Part shown: positions 9,580 to 22,990 of the stretch, in pieces
Layout: each line of letters begins with the position of its first letter
Numbering within the stretch: position 1 is the stretch's first letter
From: Heterobilharzia americana
Lineage: Eukaryota > Platyhelminthes > Trematoda > Strigeidida > Schistosomatidae
DNA length: 64,000 nt
Direction: 5' to 3'
NCBI GenBank assembly: GCA_944470555.2
Contig: OX104127.1
Span: forward strand, 153,651,776 to 153,715,775
Made by a program: the position numbers and the translations under genes
Notes under the pieces: generated by a model
Databases searched by the model: none
Seen by the model: only the letters and a program-made list of their open reading frames with translations
What the model was told of the DNA's origin: nothing

Positions 9580-12079
9580 TCTTTATTATTGTTATTATTA
9601 TTATTAGTCCCTTGGGTTACTAATGGAACATAAGGATTCAGTAGCACGTCTCCATTTCACTCTTTTCTCTGAAATCTTTTGAACCTCGCTCCACGACTAC
9701 CCACAGGCTTTCATCTCCTCCTCACACGATCTCCTCCATGTCACCCACGCCTCGGACGCCCAACTCGTCGCTTTCCATCTGGGTTCCACTCGAGGGTCTG
9801 CCCTAGTGCATGATGTCCTCAATCCGTCTTCTCAGTGTATACCCAATCCAATCCATATCCATATCCACTTCCTTCCACTGCATATTCGTTGGGTGATAGG
9901 TTGTTGAGTGATTCGTTGTCAGAGTAAGTTACTTGTTGCTTATTCTTATTATTGTGGCCATCTGATCTCCATCTTCAGTATGGAGTGAGCGTAGGCGGTA
10001 GTTGTTGATGAATGTCTGTAGTTTGTTGGAAATCCCCTTCGTAACACGCCAAGTCTCTGAACCATATAGGAGGACTGACTTGACCAGGTTGGTGTTGAAA
10101 ATCCGGATGTTGTTACACATGCTGAGCTGAGTGCAGAAGATCTCCACACTGGTTTCAGGTTAAGCAACGCCTGTCTTGCTTTTCCGATCCTGGCTGGCTT
10201 TGACGTCCTCATCTGTGCTGCCTGTAGTTGGAACAGTGTTGCCTAGATAGGTGTAGGTGAAAGAGTCAACTTCCTTTGATTTCCTCTCGTTCATGGTGAT
10301 TGGAGTTTGCTGTTGTTGTTGTTGTTTGGGTATCTTCATCACCTGTGTCTTCTCCACATTCATTTGAAATCCCATCTTCGATGGCCTGCTTCGCCTCTTC
10401 TGTCAACTTGTTAGTTCTCGCCTGTACATCTTCAATTTTGTACGACATAAGACATAAGTCATCGGCGAAATCCAAATCTTCTAGGTTCTTTTCCGCCATC
10501 CAGCTTATCCCCATCTTCTCGCTTCTCACTGTTTGCTGCATGATCCAGTCGACTTCGATCATGAATATCATGAGGGATAGTAGGCGGCAGCCTTGTTTCA
10601 CTCCTCCCTGTCTTCACTTCCAGTGCAAAAGCATCACTGAGCTGAGCTTCCCATTGTGAATTACTTGGCTGGCATGTGGCGTCTTCATATAGTTGTTGAA
10701 TGAAGTTGATAAAGGTTTGTGGTATTCCGTAGTGTTGAAGTAGTTTCCAAATTACCTCTCTGTCGACGCTGTCAAAGGCCTTCTCAGAGTCGATGAAGTT
10801 GAGGTAGAGGGTTGACTGCCATTCTGTACTCTGTTCTGTGATGATGCGTAGTGTAGCGTTGCCATTTGGTCTGCACATGATATGTACTTCCTGAATCCAG
10901 CCAGCCAGCCAGCCTGCCGGCCAGCCTGTTCCGGTGGTAGTTTTGAATCCAGTGCATCCTTCAGTCTCTCCAGGATGATGCGGTTTAATATTTGCTTGCT
11001 TTGGGTGGACAGGAGCGTGATTTTGCGCCACTTCTTGCGAGGACTTAGGTCTCCCTTCTTTGGGAGTTTGACAAAATAGCCCTTCCTCCAATCAATCAGC
11101 AGGTACCTTCGCTTCCTTCCTTGCAAACCTTCTGCAACAGTGGTGTGAGCGTGTGTATATTAGTGTGTATATCTGGTGAAATCCATGTAGCTCGCTTTGT
11201 GGATATCCTTGTGCTTGAACACACTGCCTCACTCCAATCACCAAATCGTTGAATGCACAGAATTCTGCAAACAATTCTCCATCCTCATTCATTTCACCTA
11301 ACGCTTTTCCACCCATGGTTAGTTCTCTTCCTGTGTTGTCCACTCCACACAGTTTGGCACTCATGTCACCCCACCCATTAGAATTTAGTTGTCGCCAACT
11401 GGAGTCTTGTCCAGTGCTGATTGCAGTGATCTGTAGAATTCCTCATTCTTCTCTTCATCTGCATTATTTGTAGGTGCATAGCGTAGTGTAGCCTTGTATG
11501 ATTGTGACCTTCCTTCCTTCCTTTTGAGTTGAACCTTGTTGTTATGATCCCGATGCTGGAAGAGATTGGTCCCCACTGCATGACAGCCTTCAATGCTCTT
11601 GAGGACATCATGATAGCCACTCGAAAACTCAGTGTGCTCGTGGTTGTCGTCTGGGTGACAATATCGGTGTAGAATATTGACTCTGTACTTATGAGTTTGG
11701 AGAATCCACTTCCATTCCATCTGCTTTCGCAAATTCCAAGCACTTCAATGTGATACCTTCTCATCTCGTTTGCAATCTGGACTGCCTTGCTGGGTTCAAA
11801 CATCGTGTGGACATTCTATGTCCCCACGTTTACTTTCTCTTTCATTGAGAGAAGAGAAGACACATCGGCCAATTGGCTTTCCGAAGGCTTTCACCAACTG
11901 GCGTCATTTTCTCCCTCCGATTCCAGTGAGGAATAAGTTTGTTTTAATTTTTATATTTGTTTGTGCTTTGAAGTTTGTTTAGCGATTGGATTTGTTTTAT
12001 GGGTTTCTGGGGTTGCTAGACATATGCCCAACCTTCCCTCTTTACCCGGGGTTAGGACATGTTATTAACTAGTGAACTA
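9580..12079 (-). mobile_element. RTE-clade (SR2-like) non-LTR retrotransposon, copy 2 (internally deleted)
   Basis: This is an inverted, nearly identical relative of the copy at 1373-4795, with the same 5' end. It lacks about 0.9 kb between the endonuclease and RT regions (junction near 11150-11160). Its 3' end is a TAA-rich microsatellite (about 9581-9608), typical for RTE elements. It lies in sense orientation in the 7.0-kb intron between exons 14681-14873 and 7445-7677. The flanking sequences do not match those of copy 1, so this looks like a separate insertion and not a duplicated genomic block. Confidence 0.85.
9929..11820 (-). pseudogene. Endonuclease/reverse transcriptase ORF, broken (RTE copy 2)
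   Basis: This copy carries the same readable blocks as copy 1: the endonuclease start with ICESRW, the RT stretch FIDSEKAFDSVDRE, the catalytic FADD block and the C-terminal LLYGSETWR. It also has the same inactivating features: TAG in the T-W-N-V-R-T-M motif (11816-11818), the four-base insertion near 10600-10612 and the GGCT expansion near 10905-10935. In addition the end of the endonuclease and the start of the RT are deleted. The read-through from one to the other changes frame. It is not functional. Confidence 0.85.
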
Positions 12080-14680
12080 TTTGACCTACCTAAATTTTAA
12101 CGGGTTTTTTCAGGTACGTTGCTTTTTTATGACGTCATTTCATGACTTCTCCGCTTCATTCCAGTTTCCACAAGTTTCTTACTTTGCTATGTCGTTACCA
12201 CATTTTAACTAATCCTACTGAACGAAATTATGTTAATATTGCAATACTATTTGTTTTTAATATATTCTAGGTTAAAAGCAACCGACAAGAGTCACGAAAT
12301 AATGAAATGATTCCAAATTATTCTTCTCTAGTATTTGATCTTGACTTTTTAAAATTATTAAAAGGAAATCTGTGTGTTGTATGTGATTCTCTGCTTCTCT
12401 TCTTTTATTGACTGTCAATGTAAACACATGCACGGTGGGTGATTACCTTAAAATATTTATTTTCCCACAACTTTGTTCGGTGAATAAAAAACTTCAGGTA
12501 ACAGTTGAAATCGAATGGAACTTCTGTATTCACTGACACTCTTTCCAAAAATATTAATGTTTAAATCATAGAAAGGAGCTCTGGTTGTTCCCTTTTGCCT
12601 ACATTAAAGCAACTTGAAATGAGCGAGATTCAGATCTTCAATTCCCGGCATTATACAGCCGTTAAATGTGGATTATTTGTTCATATTGTCGGAGAATTAG
12701 AAGAATTCACACTGACAAATTAATAGACAAAGGGATCAAAAACATAGAAGGTACCTCTTCAAAGCGACTGCTAGACAAAGTCTATCTCAAAAAACATGAA
12801 GACAAAACAGCTGCGAGGACTTGTAATTACTATTTCCAAGGATATTTTACCTATAAATAGTTAGCTAGAAAGGAAGACGCTTCAGAATTACTGAAGAACC
12901 GACTCCTAAAGGCGATCACCAGCACATTCTATGTTGTTGAACTGAAAATGGTCTTCTTCAGGTTACAGTTGTTTCTAAGAAGAACTAATGGCAGTGCTGC
13001 TCCAAGTGAAATTCACCTCGGTCTATCAGTATACTTGCTCTTGTAGAGATGGGTGCAAGGATTCGACGTTCAGCCTTTCAAATGCAACTTGCTTGATTTC
13101 CTTAAGAGAAGATTAGAGCTCAATCAACAATCCTATCTTTCATTATTTGGTTAATTTTGACTACGTCACTTCTCCACAGTCTTCTTTCAAAATCATATAC
13201 AAAATCAAACCGACTTGCTCAAAAGGAATGTGGGTGGATAACAGAAGCGCTTTTACACTGCAATTAAACCAGGAACTTTGCATAAGAAAAAAGTACATTC
13301 ATTATTTTGTTGTCGTGACCTCTCTTTAATTATATTCATTACTATTATATATATTCATAAATTGTTATCATTGATTTTACTATGCCTTTAACTTCATTAA
13401 CTCCATATGTGCTGGTTCCAACTTCCTATTAAAGTTCTCTTCATATCTCAAAGCAACCATTAATTATTTTTATTGACCTAATAACCATCACGGTGACCGA
13501 CTGTATACTTTTTTCATACACTCCATTATTACGCAATCTCTTTCCAAACTTATAGACGATTCAATATTTCCTCCAAAAACATTCCTTTTCAATAATCTAG
13601 TGTTGACCTCACTTTTCAAAAATATGAATATAACTGAAAATCTGTTGAAAATGACTTTTCAGGCAGAGCATTTTCTTAGTTGAATAACTTTGTGGTAATT
13701 ATGAGGGGTTTTCTAATAGAACGCAGAGAATAATTCAGACATTAACGGAAACAAAATGATTTTGAATACGTGCACGAGTGGAAACCATTCAGAAATATTT
13801 AATTTTGACTTTTGCAGCAACTGAAATCGGAGTTTAAAATCATTCACTTGAATACGCTATAATAATCATCTTTTTCTTGAACTTTTAGTTGCCTGAAAAA
13901 GTTATCGCCTAATAATATCGTTCCCAATGGCTAGTCGCTGATTTCAAGATATATATAATGAAATTAAAATACATCAGTTTCAATAAACAAGCAACTAGCC
14001 TAGTGTTTCTGCATAATAAGTAACTTTATTCAGCGGTTTAATGCCCAGGTTCAATTAGCCCTAATTCACAACATAATTTAAATTAAAGAACAAACTTTGT
14101 TTACTAAGATTAAAATGTGAGACATAACCATAAATTACACTTACAAGTTGTTGTGAAAATACGCCACCATTACGTTCATTTTAATACTGTTACCTCCTAA
14201 AGAAAGCGGGAAATCGCTTTACCTCATGTAGGCTTCCATTAAATCATCTGCATCCTGCTGTAAATATGCTTGTGGAGATGTTCGATAGAAAAAATGGTTT
14301 CAGCAAACACATCATGCGAATAGAGTTTTAGACTTTAAGACCATTTTTAAAAAGTAGAGGAGTTTGAATACTGTATAAGCCAATAACTCTTATTCGTTTT
14401 GTTCATTAAAACATAAAATGAAATGATAAAATACGGTGACCATATGATCTCCCAGACCCAATTTCTTGTCTATACTCAACATCACAGTCCTTAAACTTAA
14501 ATTTTGGATGGAGCTATCCATCACAGAAATCGCTGTCACAGATCTCAACACCTTTTGGTATACTAACCCTCTTATTGATTGATCCACACAAAAATCTAAA
14601 GTTTGTACGCTTATTATAGGAACCTGCATAGGAAATTTACCGATCATTCCTGTGCCTAATGTAGATTGAAACAGACTTAC
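12080..14680. other. Intron sequence upstream of RTE copy 2
   Basis: This 2.6-kb AT-rich stretch belongs to the same intron as RTE copy 2. A few short open frames (for example 12666-12860 plus) lack convincing splice sites or similarity. Nothing else is recognised. Confidence 0.5.
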
Positions 14681-14873
14681 ACTTTGTAAGATGTATTCAC
14701 GTTCTTCTATGGCTCTGAGATACTCTTGTTCACTTTGCTTTGCATTTGTTCGATAGTCCTTAACCTTCCCATGAAGACTGTGATAGGATTTTTCCAAATT
14801 TGTTGTTTTCTTTGACCAGTAATCAGCTGTTGCACGCACTTCTCTTATTTCAGCGGAAAATAGCTTCAACAAA
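14681..14873 (-). CDS. Internal exon of coiled-coil gene (coiled-coil segment 1)
   Basis: This 193-bp exon encodes about 64 residues, including SAEIREVRATADYW, LEKSYHSLHGKVKDYR and EQEYLRAIEEREYILQS. It is strongly helical and charged, with a heptad-like spacing of Leu, Tyr and Val. The acceptor is TTTTATTCTTTCATAG and the donor is CAAAGT|GTAAGT at 14681/14680. It begins with one base that completes the codon left open by exon 23656-24304 and ends in phase 0, which matches exon 7445-7677. Both joins are therefore consistent. The surrounding longer open frame toward 14980 is intron read-through. The coil continues directly into the next exon. Confidence 0.75.
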
Positions 14874-17800
14874 CTATGAAAGAATAAAAGGTAAAAGAAG
14901 AACAAAAGAACTGTACGCCAACCCTTAAGAACGGTAAATACTTCTGTAAATCCACTGTGTAACCTACAGGCTGCACTCAAAATTACTGGAAACAGGTTAT
15001 TTTGGCAAACTTAACCCACCACTTTGCAAAACTCAACATGCATAATAAGTGGAAATACTGAAATTAAGAATTATCTTTTTCAAACCTATATTTTGCTAAG
15101 AAACTTTTCAATAACAAATAATACTTCATTAAGAAATGGACTACATGAGGATCCGTAAAAGATATTCAACTGATTATCAGAACACCCACCAAACGATACT
15201 CAAAATGTGTTCAGCGAACAACTTATACTGCTAAAATTAGCTATCAGTCTGAACATTTACACTCTGTTATTTGCTCAATGTGGTAGTCAGAAACCACTAA
15301 ACAGAAAACTTGTAACAATTATTTCACTAGTGTCTAATTCTTCTTTCTAAATCAAGAATCAAATACAGGTTGTAACTATCACCCAAGAACAAAGGATTCA
15401 TTTCACTGAACTCCTTATTAATTTATATAAATTATGAAAATTATAGCTAAGTTTTTTCGATCTCAATATTCTACTTTTTGCGTTACCCACAATCTATGTA
15501 AAACTACTTTGAAATGAAAATATTTATTTCAGTGGATTGATTTTTCAAAAAATTTATTACAGAGAGCAAGTAGGAAGCTTAAACTGTAACTTATTGAACA
15601 GTCAGAATCCTGTTAACAAACAATAAGAATTAATATGTTTATTCATAAGAATTAAGTTACTAGTTACTGACCATGAGAAAGTAGTTGATATACGTAAGCC
15701 AAACTGAAATGTGCTGTCTTAGTTAAGAAAATACTTGATTGACTGAAACCTCTCTTTGCAAAAATAGTTTGAGTATTCACTGACTAAATAAGTTGTGTGA
15801 ATCTCAGAAGATGTCATCTGTATCGTTTATTATGTGTATGCATTTAAAAGTGAAACGATTGTCTCAAAGAGCATTTACATGATTTCATCTAAGAACAAAT
15901 AGACCTTTGCTAATAAAATAATTATAGTATTGACGACACTTATTAACCGCTGAAGAATCTATTTGTATGCCTTGTTAAGTGCATAAATAAATGTTTAGTG
16001 CTTGCGTAAAAAAATTCTAATCACCAATCTTAAGGTTACACACTCCTTAGTCTGTTGACAACGCTACTGGCCTGTTTGCTAACTTTTTGATAACCTCACT
16101 TAACGGATAATACCACTGCTAAAGTAGTTTGTTAATTATCATCAGCTCATTAATCTTTTCGTCTTTTGGTGCAACCTACGGTCACAATATCAAAGACTTT
16201 GATGTTATCCCTATGTATAAATGAAACGTAGGACTGTCTGAATGGTTGCATCTGAGTACTTATAGCCCTCATACCGCTACCTATTAATTAAAGTTCTGTC
16301 ATTACACAGGAAATGTTAGGACAATATTTTGTCCCTCATATTTACGTGCTTTAGGTACTAGTTATCTGAAACGTAACTGATATCCCTAAATCCTAGACAT
16401 TTCTTTCTACTCGGATATGCTCAGAATATGCCAGTGGAGGTTTGGCTTGTTGATTTCCGCAGTCGACTTCCAACCAGTGTATAACTGGTTAGAATCTCGT
16501 TCAAACGGCACATAAGTTACATAATTTAAACATCCCTGAAGTATTATATGACGAGCTGTCTGTAAAAATGCTGTCAAGTTGTAATACTGACTTAATCTAT
16601 TCTTTACTTATATGTTGACGAAATAATATAAATTCTGGTTATTCTGAAACCTCTTGTATACTACTTGTTCTGGATCTCGAAATAAAATGAAAGTCTTTTG
16701 GTCGAAATTCTGAATAAACTACATATAGCTAGGTCACACGAAGACTACAAATGAATGAAAGTATTTACACATTCAACCAACCAAATATTTTTTATTTCCC
16801 AAAGTGAAACATTATCATAAATCAAAATCAGAGAGAATGAGAAAGTTTAGTTCTGTAAGTATAAAGTTGACAAAAATGATACTGCTTCAAGATTGAAACT
16901 GTTTGTTCCAAATTTTAAACTACTGGAGTTCCAAAGGGTCGAAAAATCAGGCTAGTTAAAGTCTGTCATAGCAACAACTTAAGTAACCAATCAGACTTCT
17001 TTATTTTATGACAAACTGCCTTTCCAGCCAAAATAAAGAAACCGGATTGGTTGTTACGATTGTTGCTAGGGCGGTCTCTAAAGTCTCCTTAGAAAATTTT
17101 TTTACGAAAATAACACCGTGATATACTGAAGTAAAAAAAAATGTAGAGTAGACTCATTTATATAAAATATGAAAAAGGTTGTATTATTGAGTTTGGTTCA
17201 ATTACTTAGTGTTACTAATCATAAGGTTTGTTCCCACTCATAAACTAAACAGTATAATAAACAGTACGTACTTCATAAGACAGAATGAAATGCAGCCATA
17301 TAACCGAATTTCAGGGCGTGTTGTTAGTGACAAAAGCAGATGCACAGGGAATCCTGTAGATAAATCACTCAAATCATGCCATTTATGATCATTTTATGTC
17401 AAATAAAGGGTTTTAATAAATACAACTTTCTACAAGTTATCGAAGTATCAACTATTATTTTAAAAGATTTTTAAAATACATTCACTGGCGTTATATACCA
17501 CATAATGGTACTACATAATAATTTCGAGATTAATCACCATACATAGTTTTCATGCCACCCAGACAAACTTGTTGATTAGAAGTAACACATTTCTTGCAAA
17601 TATTCTACATAAACTTTCACAAATCGTAATCAATTGATTAAACAAACCAACATTTGCATAAACACAGGTGGTCATAATCAGCCTAAGCTTCAGCATGAAT
17701 TTACTGCTTCAACTCAATGCTAAGCACCTCCAGAGGATAATTACATAAGCAGACGAATGAAATAGTCTGTTCCTCCTTTGTCTCTATGATAAAAGTTTTA

Positions 17801-20800
17801 ATTTTCGATAATGAATTTATTATTTTGATCAGCTCTACCTTGTCACTTACTCAGCTCAAATATATCACTGATACATTTGTAGTTACGAAAACATAACATC
17901 TAAAACTTTCCTCAAAGGTGACGAAGAACTTGCCCTTCAGGCACCAAATTCACATGTAAATAATACAATGAAAGTGATGAGCTACACTTTTACGGTCAAA
18001 AGCGTATTCAGGAGGGTTGCAAAACTCATCATGATTGAAAAGGATGGATAAGCAAAAGTTAACAATGTGACAGAAGTTTTGGTCTGAACAGCCTAGCTAA
18101 AAACATCATATCAAAGATTAAAAAACATTGACTCAAAAATCTTGGCGTAAAATCAAATGATATGTCTTGTTACATCATATTGATCCTACGTTTTAGCCAA
18201 AGTACGGCTAAAGAACTTTCAGAACATACCTAATTACAATAACTCAGATGGCTGGAAAATCTCTGCAAAATGCTTCAGTTCAAATGTAAGACAAAATACC
18301 TGCTGCCGTCAAGCAGAAATATGTCTACTTGTTACGCTTTCTTGACTATGTTACTTATTGTTCGGATAATCGTCTTGTAAAATCCTCATTATCGTTAAGG
18401 TGCATTGAAGGTAGACAAAAATAAACTGCGAAAATGATGCCGTAGAAACGGAGAATCTACAAGTGATATCAGCAATCATGATACACGCCAGTTTTCATTC
18501 GTACAAGGTTGGTGCTGAAATTATTCAGAAGAACTTTCCAAACTACGAAGAAAGATGAAAAAGTGGTGCATCCCGAATTACGTTGGAATATCATGAACAT
18601 AAAAGGAATGGAGGTCTCACTATGCAGAGAACCTGCATAGTGCATTAACCATTACCAAAAAACAAGTTAAAAGCCTTCTCCAGTGACAATAGGTTTTCCA
18701 CAGTAATTTAAATACTTGTGTATGTACACACTTTCGCATCATCACCTTGAGCTGGGTGATCAATATTTGAAAGTAGTACCACTTTAACCTATCCTATTGC
18801 TGTTGATTATACATGTGAATATTGTAGCCTTGTATATTCTTTCTACAATTTAAACATACTATTAATTGTATTGGCTTTATTATCCAAAGATGTAGTGTCT
18901 GTGAAGTTGCGAAACCTCAGACCTTAACCTGAATACTTCTTTGAGATTTTACGAATTTATTTCACCTGTAAGCTGCAGACCGAACGGTCGACTTATTCTG
19001 TTCGACTATGAAGTCAGAATTTGATCCTGATGTTTACAAAGCTGTAATAGATGAACTTGATTCTTTATCATATTCAATAAAATGTATTAACCTAGTAAAT
19101 GGTTATTGTCGACAGATGTTGATGCCCTTCGTTATTCATAATCTGCTTATCTCAGTAAATTACACAACAGTGAGAGCAAAACAGTTTCAACTATACGAAT
19201 AAAGTCTGACTATAGTTTGTTATGATAATCAGATACTCGGAATTACTTTTGGGTCTTAAAACTTAGTTGCTGCTACACTAGCTTTCTGTTATAGCCATAA
19301 AGAACAGTCTACCAACTAAACATTAGTTTATGCAATGCAATTTGTGTAGGTTCCTTCAAATACAAAGGTGCTGAACAGAACTTTATAGACAGTAACTGGT
19401 AATTTCATTGACTGAACGGCTATTCCTCCTTTATTCAGAGATGAGATGCTATGTTGACTGAATTCGAGGTATAAGTTGGATCTAGTTCGAAATACACTGC
19501 ACACTTGGGGCGGAAGATACTTCCTTGGGTTCAAACTCTTTAGTTGTTGACAGTATCAAGTGCTAAATTCGTTGCGACGGTATGCATTGATATCATGCTT
19601 ATCAATATATTCCTCAGACTCCAAGCACCAAGCTGTCATCCCACTGTTTCATAGCATGGTTTCATGATCTACATGAGAGACAAGTTGAGATAGTTTGTCC
19701 GTCTTGAAAAGATCTTGCTGGAATATCACCAGGAAAACAATGATTATTTCATCTAAAGTTTAACCGGATGGTTTGATGTAAGGATTTCAAATGGGCAGTT
19801 GTTCAATAGTTTCAACTTCCGCACAAATGAAATTTTCATCACAGTTGGAAAGTGATATAATTCCTAGAATTTATGACGTGTTTCCACAGTCGTCTTTTAG
19901 AAAACTAATTAGAAAAGAATCACTCTTTAGAGTAACTTTAATCCAATAAATGAATACTTCAGTGAGTGAAAATACGATTTTGTGCCTTTAATATTCTATG
20001 ATTCGCTAACGTGTGCCGTTACGTGTAACGTTTTTTAATCACCTAGGAACAGATTCGGGACATTATAGAAAATGAGAAGAACCTCAGATAAAAGTCCTGA
20101 AATAGGTTTCTTCTCATCTACAGGACTTCATTTTTAAATATTAGACTCATATGTTTGAGAAAACGTTTCATTACACACAAGGATCCATTCTTTTTTCTGA
20201 CTACCAAGTGCATGATTAGTAATTTGTAACCTGATAGCTATCTAATCAACATATCAGGGCAGTACCGTCAAGTAGATTTTCAGCGCTAAAGGTGATTCAA
20301 GTCAGGTGTGTTACTTTGTGTTCACAGGAGCCGAATAACTTCTGGTATTTATAGTAACACTTTCGGCTATAGTTTAAAGTCTGCCGCCAAATAAGAGTAC
20401 CAAGATGGCTGTTTTTAAAAGATGAATATCATGTGAAGGTATAGGCTATAACAAAGAAAGACCTAAGAGTTGTAACACTGATGTTTAAGCACCCTTTTTA
20501 GTTGAAACCAATTTCAATCTCTTAAATATAACCAGTGCTCCACACAGAGGATAAATACTCTTTAGTTATCATAATCCCGTAGAATATATGCAAATGAATC
20601 ATAGCAATTCGGCATTTTTACCATAACTTAATTTTTTCTCAAATTTTTACAGAGCAAAACGACTGACGACTTTGGCATTATTTATCATTATAATGCTTTG
20701 TAAAACTGAAAAAATCAAACAAGGCTGTCAATGAATGCAAATGTGATTTAAGTAGAGTAGTTCTTACACATAGACGTGTACACACGTCGTTTGCTTCTCA

Positions 20801-22689
20801 AAACATGCTTAGTAGGATCGTTAAGATGAACGTTTGAATTTTTGATGAACTAATTTTCATACTTTTATGAACGTTGTGCATGAAGCTAGACATGAAGGTA
20901 TGCACGTAAGTGAATTTCTTACTAGTAATTCAGTCTCAAAATCTTTCGGAATGTTATCTGTAATGTTTGAAAGTTATGGAAACTAGAATAAGATCAATAC
21001 AAAACAGAAGATCTCAACGTCAAATATTTTTATCACTGTATTCGTATTCATTCTGGAGTTTAAAAAAGTAGTCAATTTTGGTCTTAAATATGACTGTGTA
21101 GGCGACATTGGTATAGCTTAATTATTAGGAAGTAAATCAAACGGCGTTTATAGAATAAAATTGAAGTTAATCGTATCAGAAAACGTAAATGACTTTAGGC
21201 AAGACTGTTAACTGTGAAAAGGAGATTGTGAATTAAAGGTAAAGATAAAAGTCTGGATTTCATTCAGATTTCGTAGTCTGAAAGTGATTTTAAAAATATT
21301 TATTGATGAGGATAATTTATAGCAAATAAGAACTTTCACTAATTACGACATAGTAATATATTTTGCATTGTTTCTGTAATCGTTGAACAGTATCATCAGT
21401 AACATGAGTCAAGTTATTTTTTCAACAGGATATGAAAATGAAGTATGTTTAGATACATTTATAGATATTTACGTGAACAAAAAACGAGCACAGAGTTTGT
21501 CTGAATATTAGGTTTTACACCCGGTTAAGTTGAAAATTAACGTTATAAGCACTTTGTATATCTTAGGTTCGGTATAATATGAAACAACTTTTCACTAAAT
21601 AGTGAATATCACTGAATAGACAGTAAATCACTTATTGATAATAGAGCAGTTTTTGAGACTAACCTTCTTACTAACATGTCAAGAGTTCTAATTGCAAACT
21701 TTAAGAAATTCACTCAAAGCAAGTCACTAATTTGTCTTGAATAGTGATTCAATCGTTGTTGCATGGACGTCTTTTCATTTGAAGGCAGCTTTACTCAAGG
21801 TTTCAGATAAGTACTCCCGGGTTTTGAATGTATCTCTGACGCATGTCAATTTATTGTAAAATCTACTTTATAATTTAATTCACTGACCAGTTAATAGTTC
21901 TATTTATGTCATTAAATAGAAGGAATTTTATCAATCTTGTTACCACTATACTTTTTGAGTATAACTAATAATAACTTCATTAAATAAAAAGAAATATCTA
22001 CGAATAAATATTTTCACTAAGTGTTTCCGACTGAGTGAATAAACATTACTACTTTGTTACAAAGAAGACTAGCCTATTTCGTTTCATTCATCAGGCAGAC
22101 AGTGTGCGTTTAGCATTTTAAGGAGCAGTCGGTTATGTTATTCTGCAAAATCTGACCTCAACTGATTTATAGGAAAACGTCTGTAATTCATTCCCTCTGA
22201 TAATTTTTCGTAGTGTATGAAATGAAATCAGGAAACTGACGTTTGTTTATTGCATCCTAAGACTTCGTTTCTATGTGGTTATACTACGCCTTATTTACTG
22301 GTAACATTAAAAAACTTTCATCTAAATTCTGTTTACAAAAAACTTCAAACTTTAGAAATCATCCCAAAAATATATAGCCATTTGCAGTTTTCCTTACTGC
22401 ATATCTAACCTTACACAAGCTAATTAGTGCCATGATGATACTTCACTTTCATCAGCCTCAAAAGCATCTATCTCAGTTTACCTGAATCATCATTGTTTCC
22501 TCTATGATACATATGTGAAATGAATATATTTTTCAACTACAAGTAAGTATATCTAGTGAAGAACTGGCCTATCACTCGATTATAGTTTATTTAAAGTTAC
22601 CGTTGATTAGTTAATAACCACATGTTGAAACTTTTAAAAAACTGAAATGAGCCCAGTATAAACTATCTTTCCAAATCGGTAACCATCAC
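14874..22689. other. Intron sequence (8.8-kb intron, major part)
   Basis: This is long AT-rich intron sequence between exons 23656-24304 and 14681-14873. Apart from the SINE-like block listed separately, I see only short open frames without supporting splice sites (for example 19008-19202 plus and 19328-19534 minus). A tRNA B-box-like GTTCAAAC occurs near 16500, but too little surrounds it to call a SINE. Confidence 0.45.
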
Positions 22690-22990
22690 ACACTGGCATC
22701 GGCTGGAGAACCACTGAATAGTTATTACATCCTGGCACCAGACGCCTCAGCAGTGCGCACCCACGACTCTACCAGAGACGGAACCGAAGAAGTTCAAGTT
22801 TCGCCGTCTGCAAACTTCCCCCAAATCACCGGATGGGGAACTAATGGCTCTTATTTTCGTATTTCTGTCACTACACGATCAAGCTGACCATCACTAAATA
22901 CCGTCGTCAAGTACCTATCCACACGTTCTACTTGGTTTGCCCTGCTGATCGAAGCTTCCCATCACAGCTTCGAGAAGTCCCATCTTGAAG
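22690..22990 (-). repeat. Degenerate Sm-alpha-type SINE with hammerhead-like core
   Basis: This is a GC-richer island in AT-rich intron. Read on the minus strand, it contains GTGCGCACTGCTGAGG followed by an imperfect equivalent of the Sm-alpha hammerhead layout (CTGA-GAG, stem, GGACGAAAC, CAGTGCTTCCAG) at about 22765-22695. The GAAA-like block is mutated and the helix II bases are poor. The upstream part (22770-22990) has no identified function but shares the raised GC content. The call is based on remembered consensus features of schistosome hammerhead SINEs. Confidence 0.5.

Noticed and set aside
16436..16520. Possible tRNA-like sequence with a GTTCAAAC box
   Set aside because: No matching A box or acceptor stem, and no SINE body recognised.
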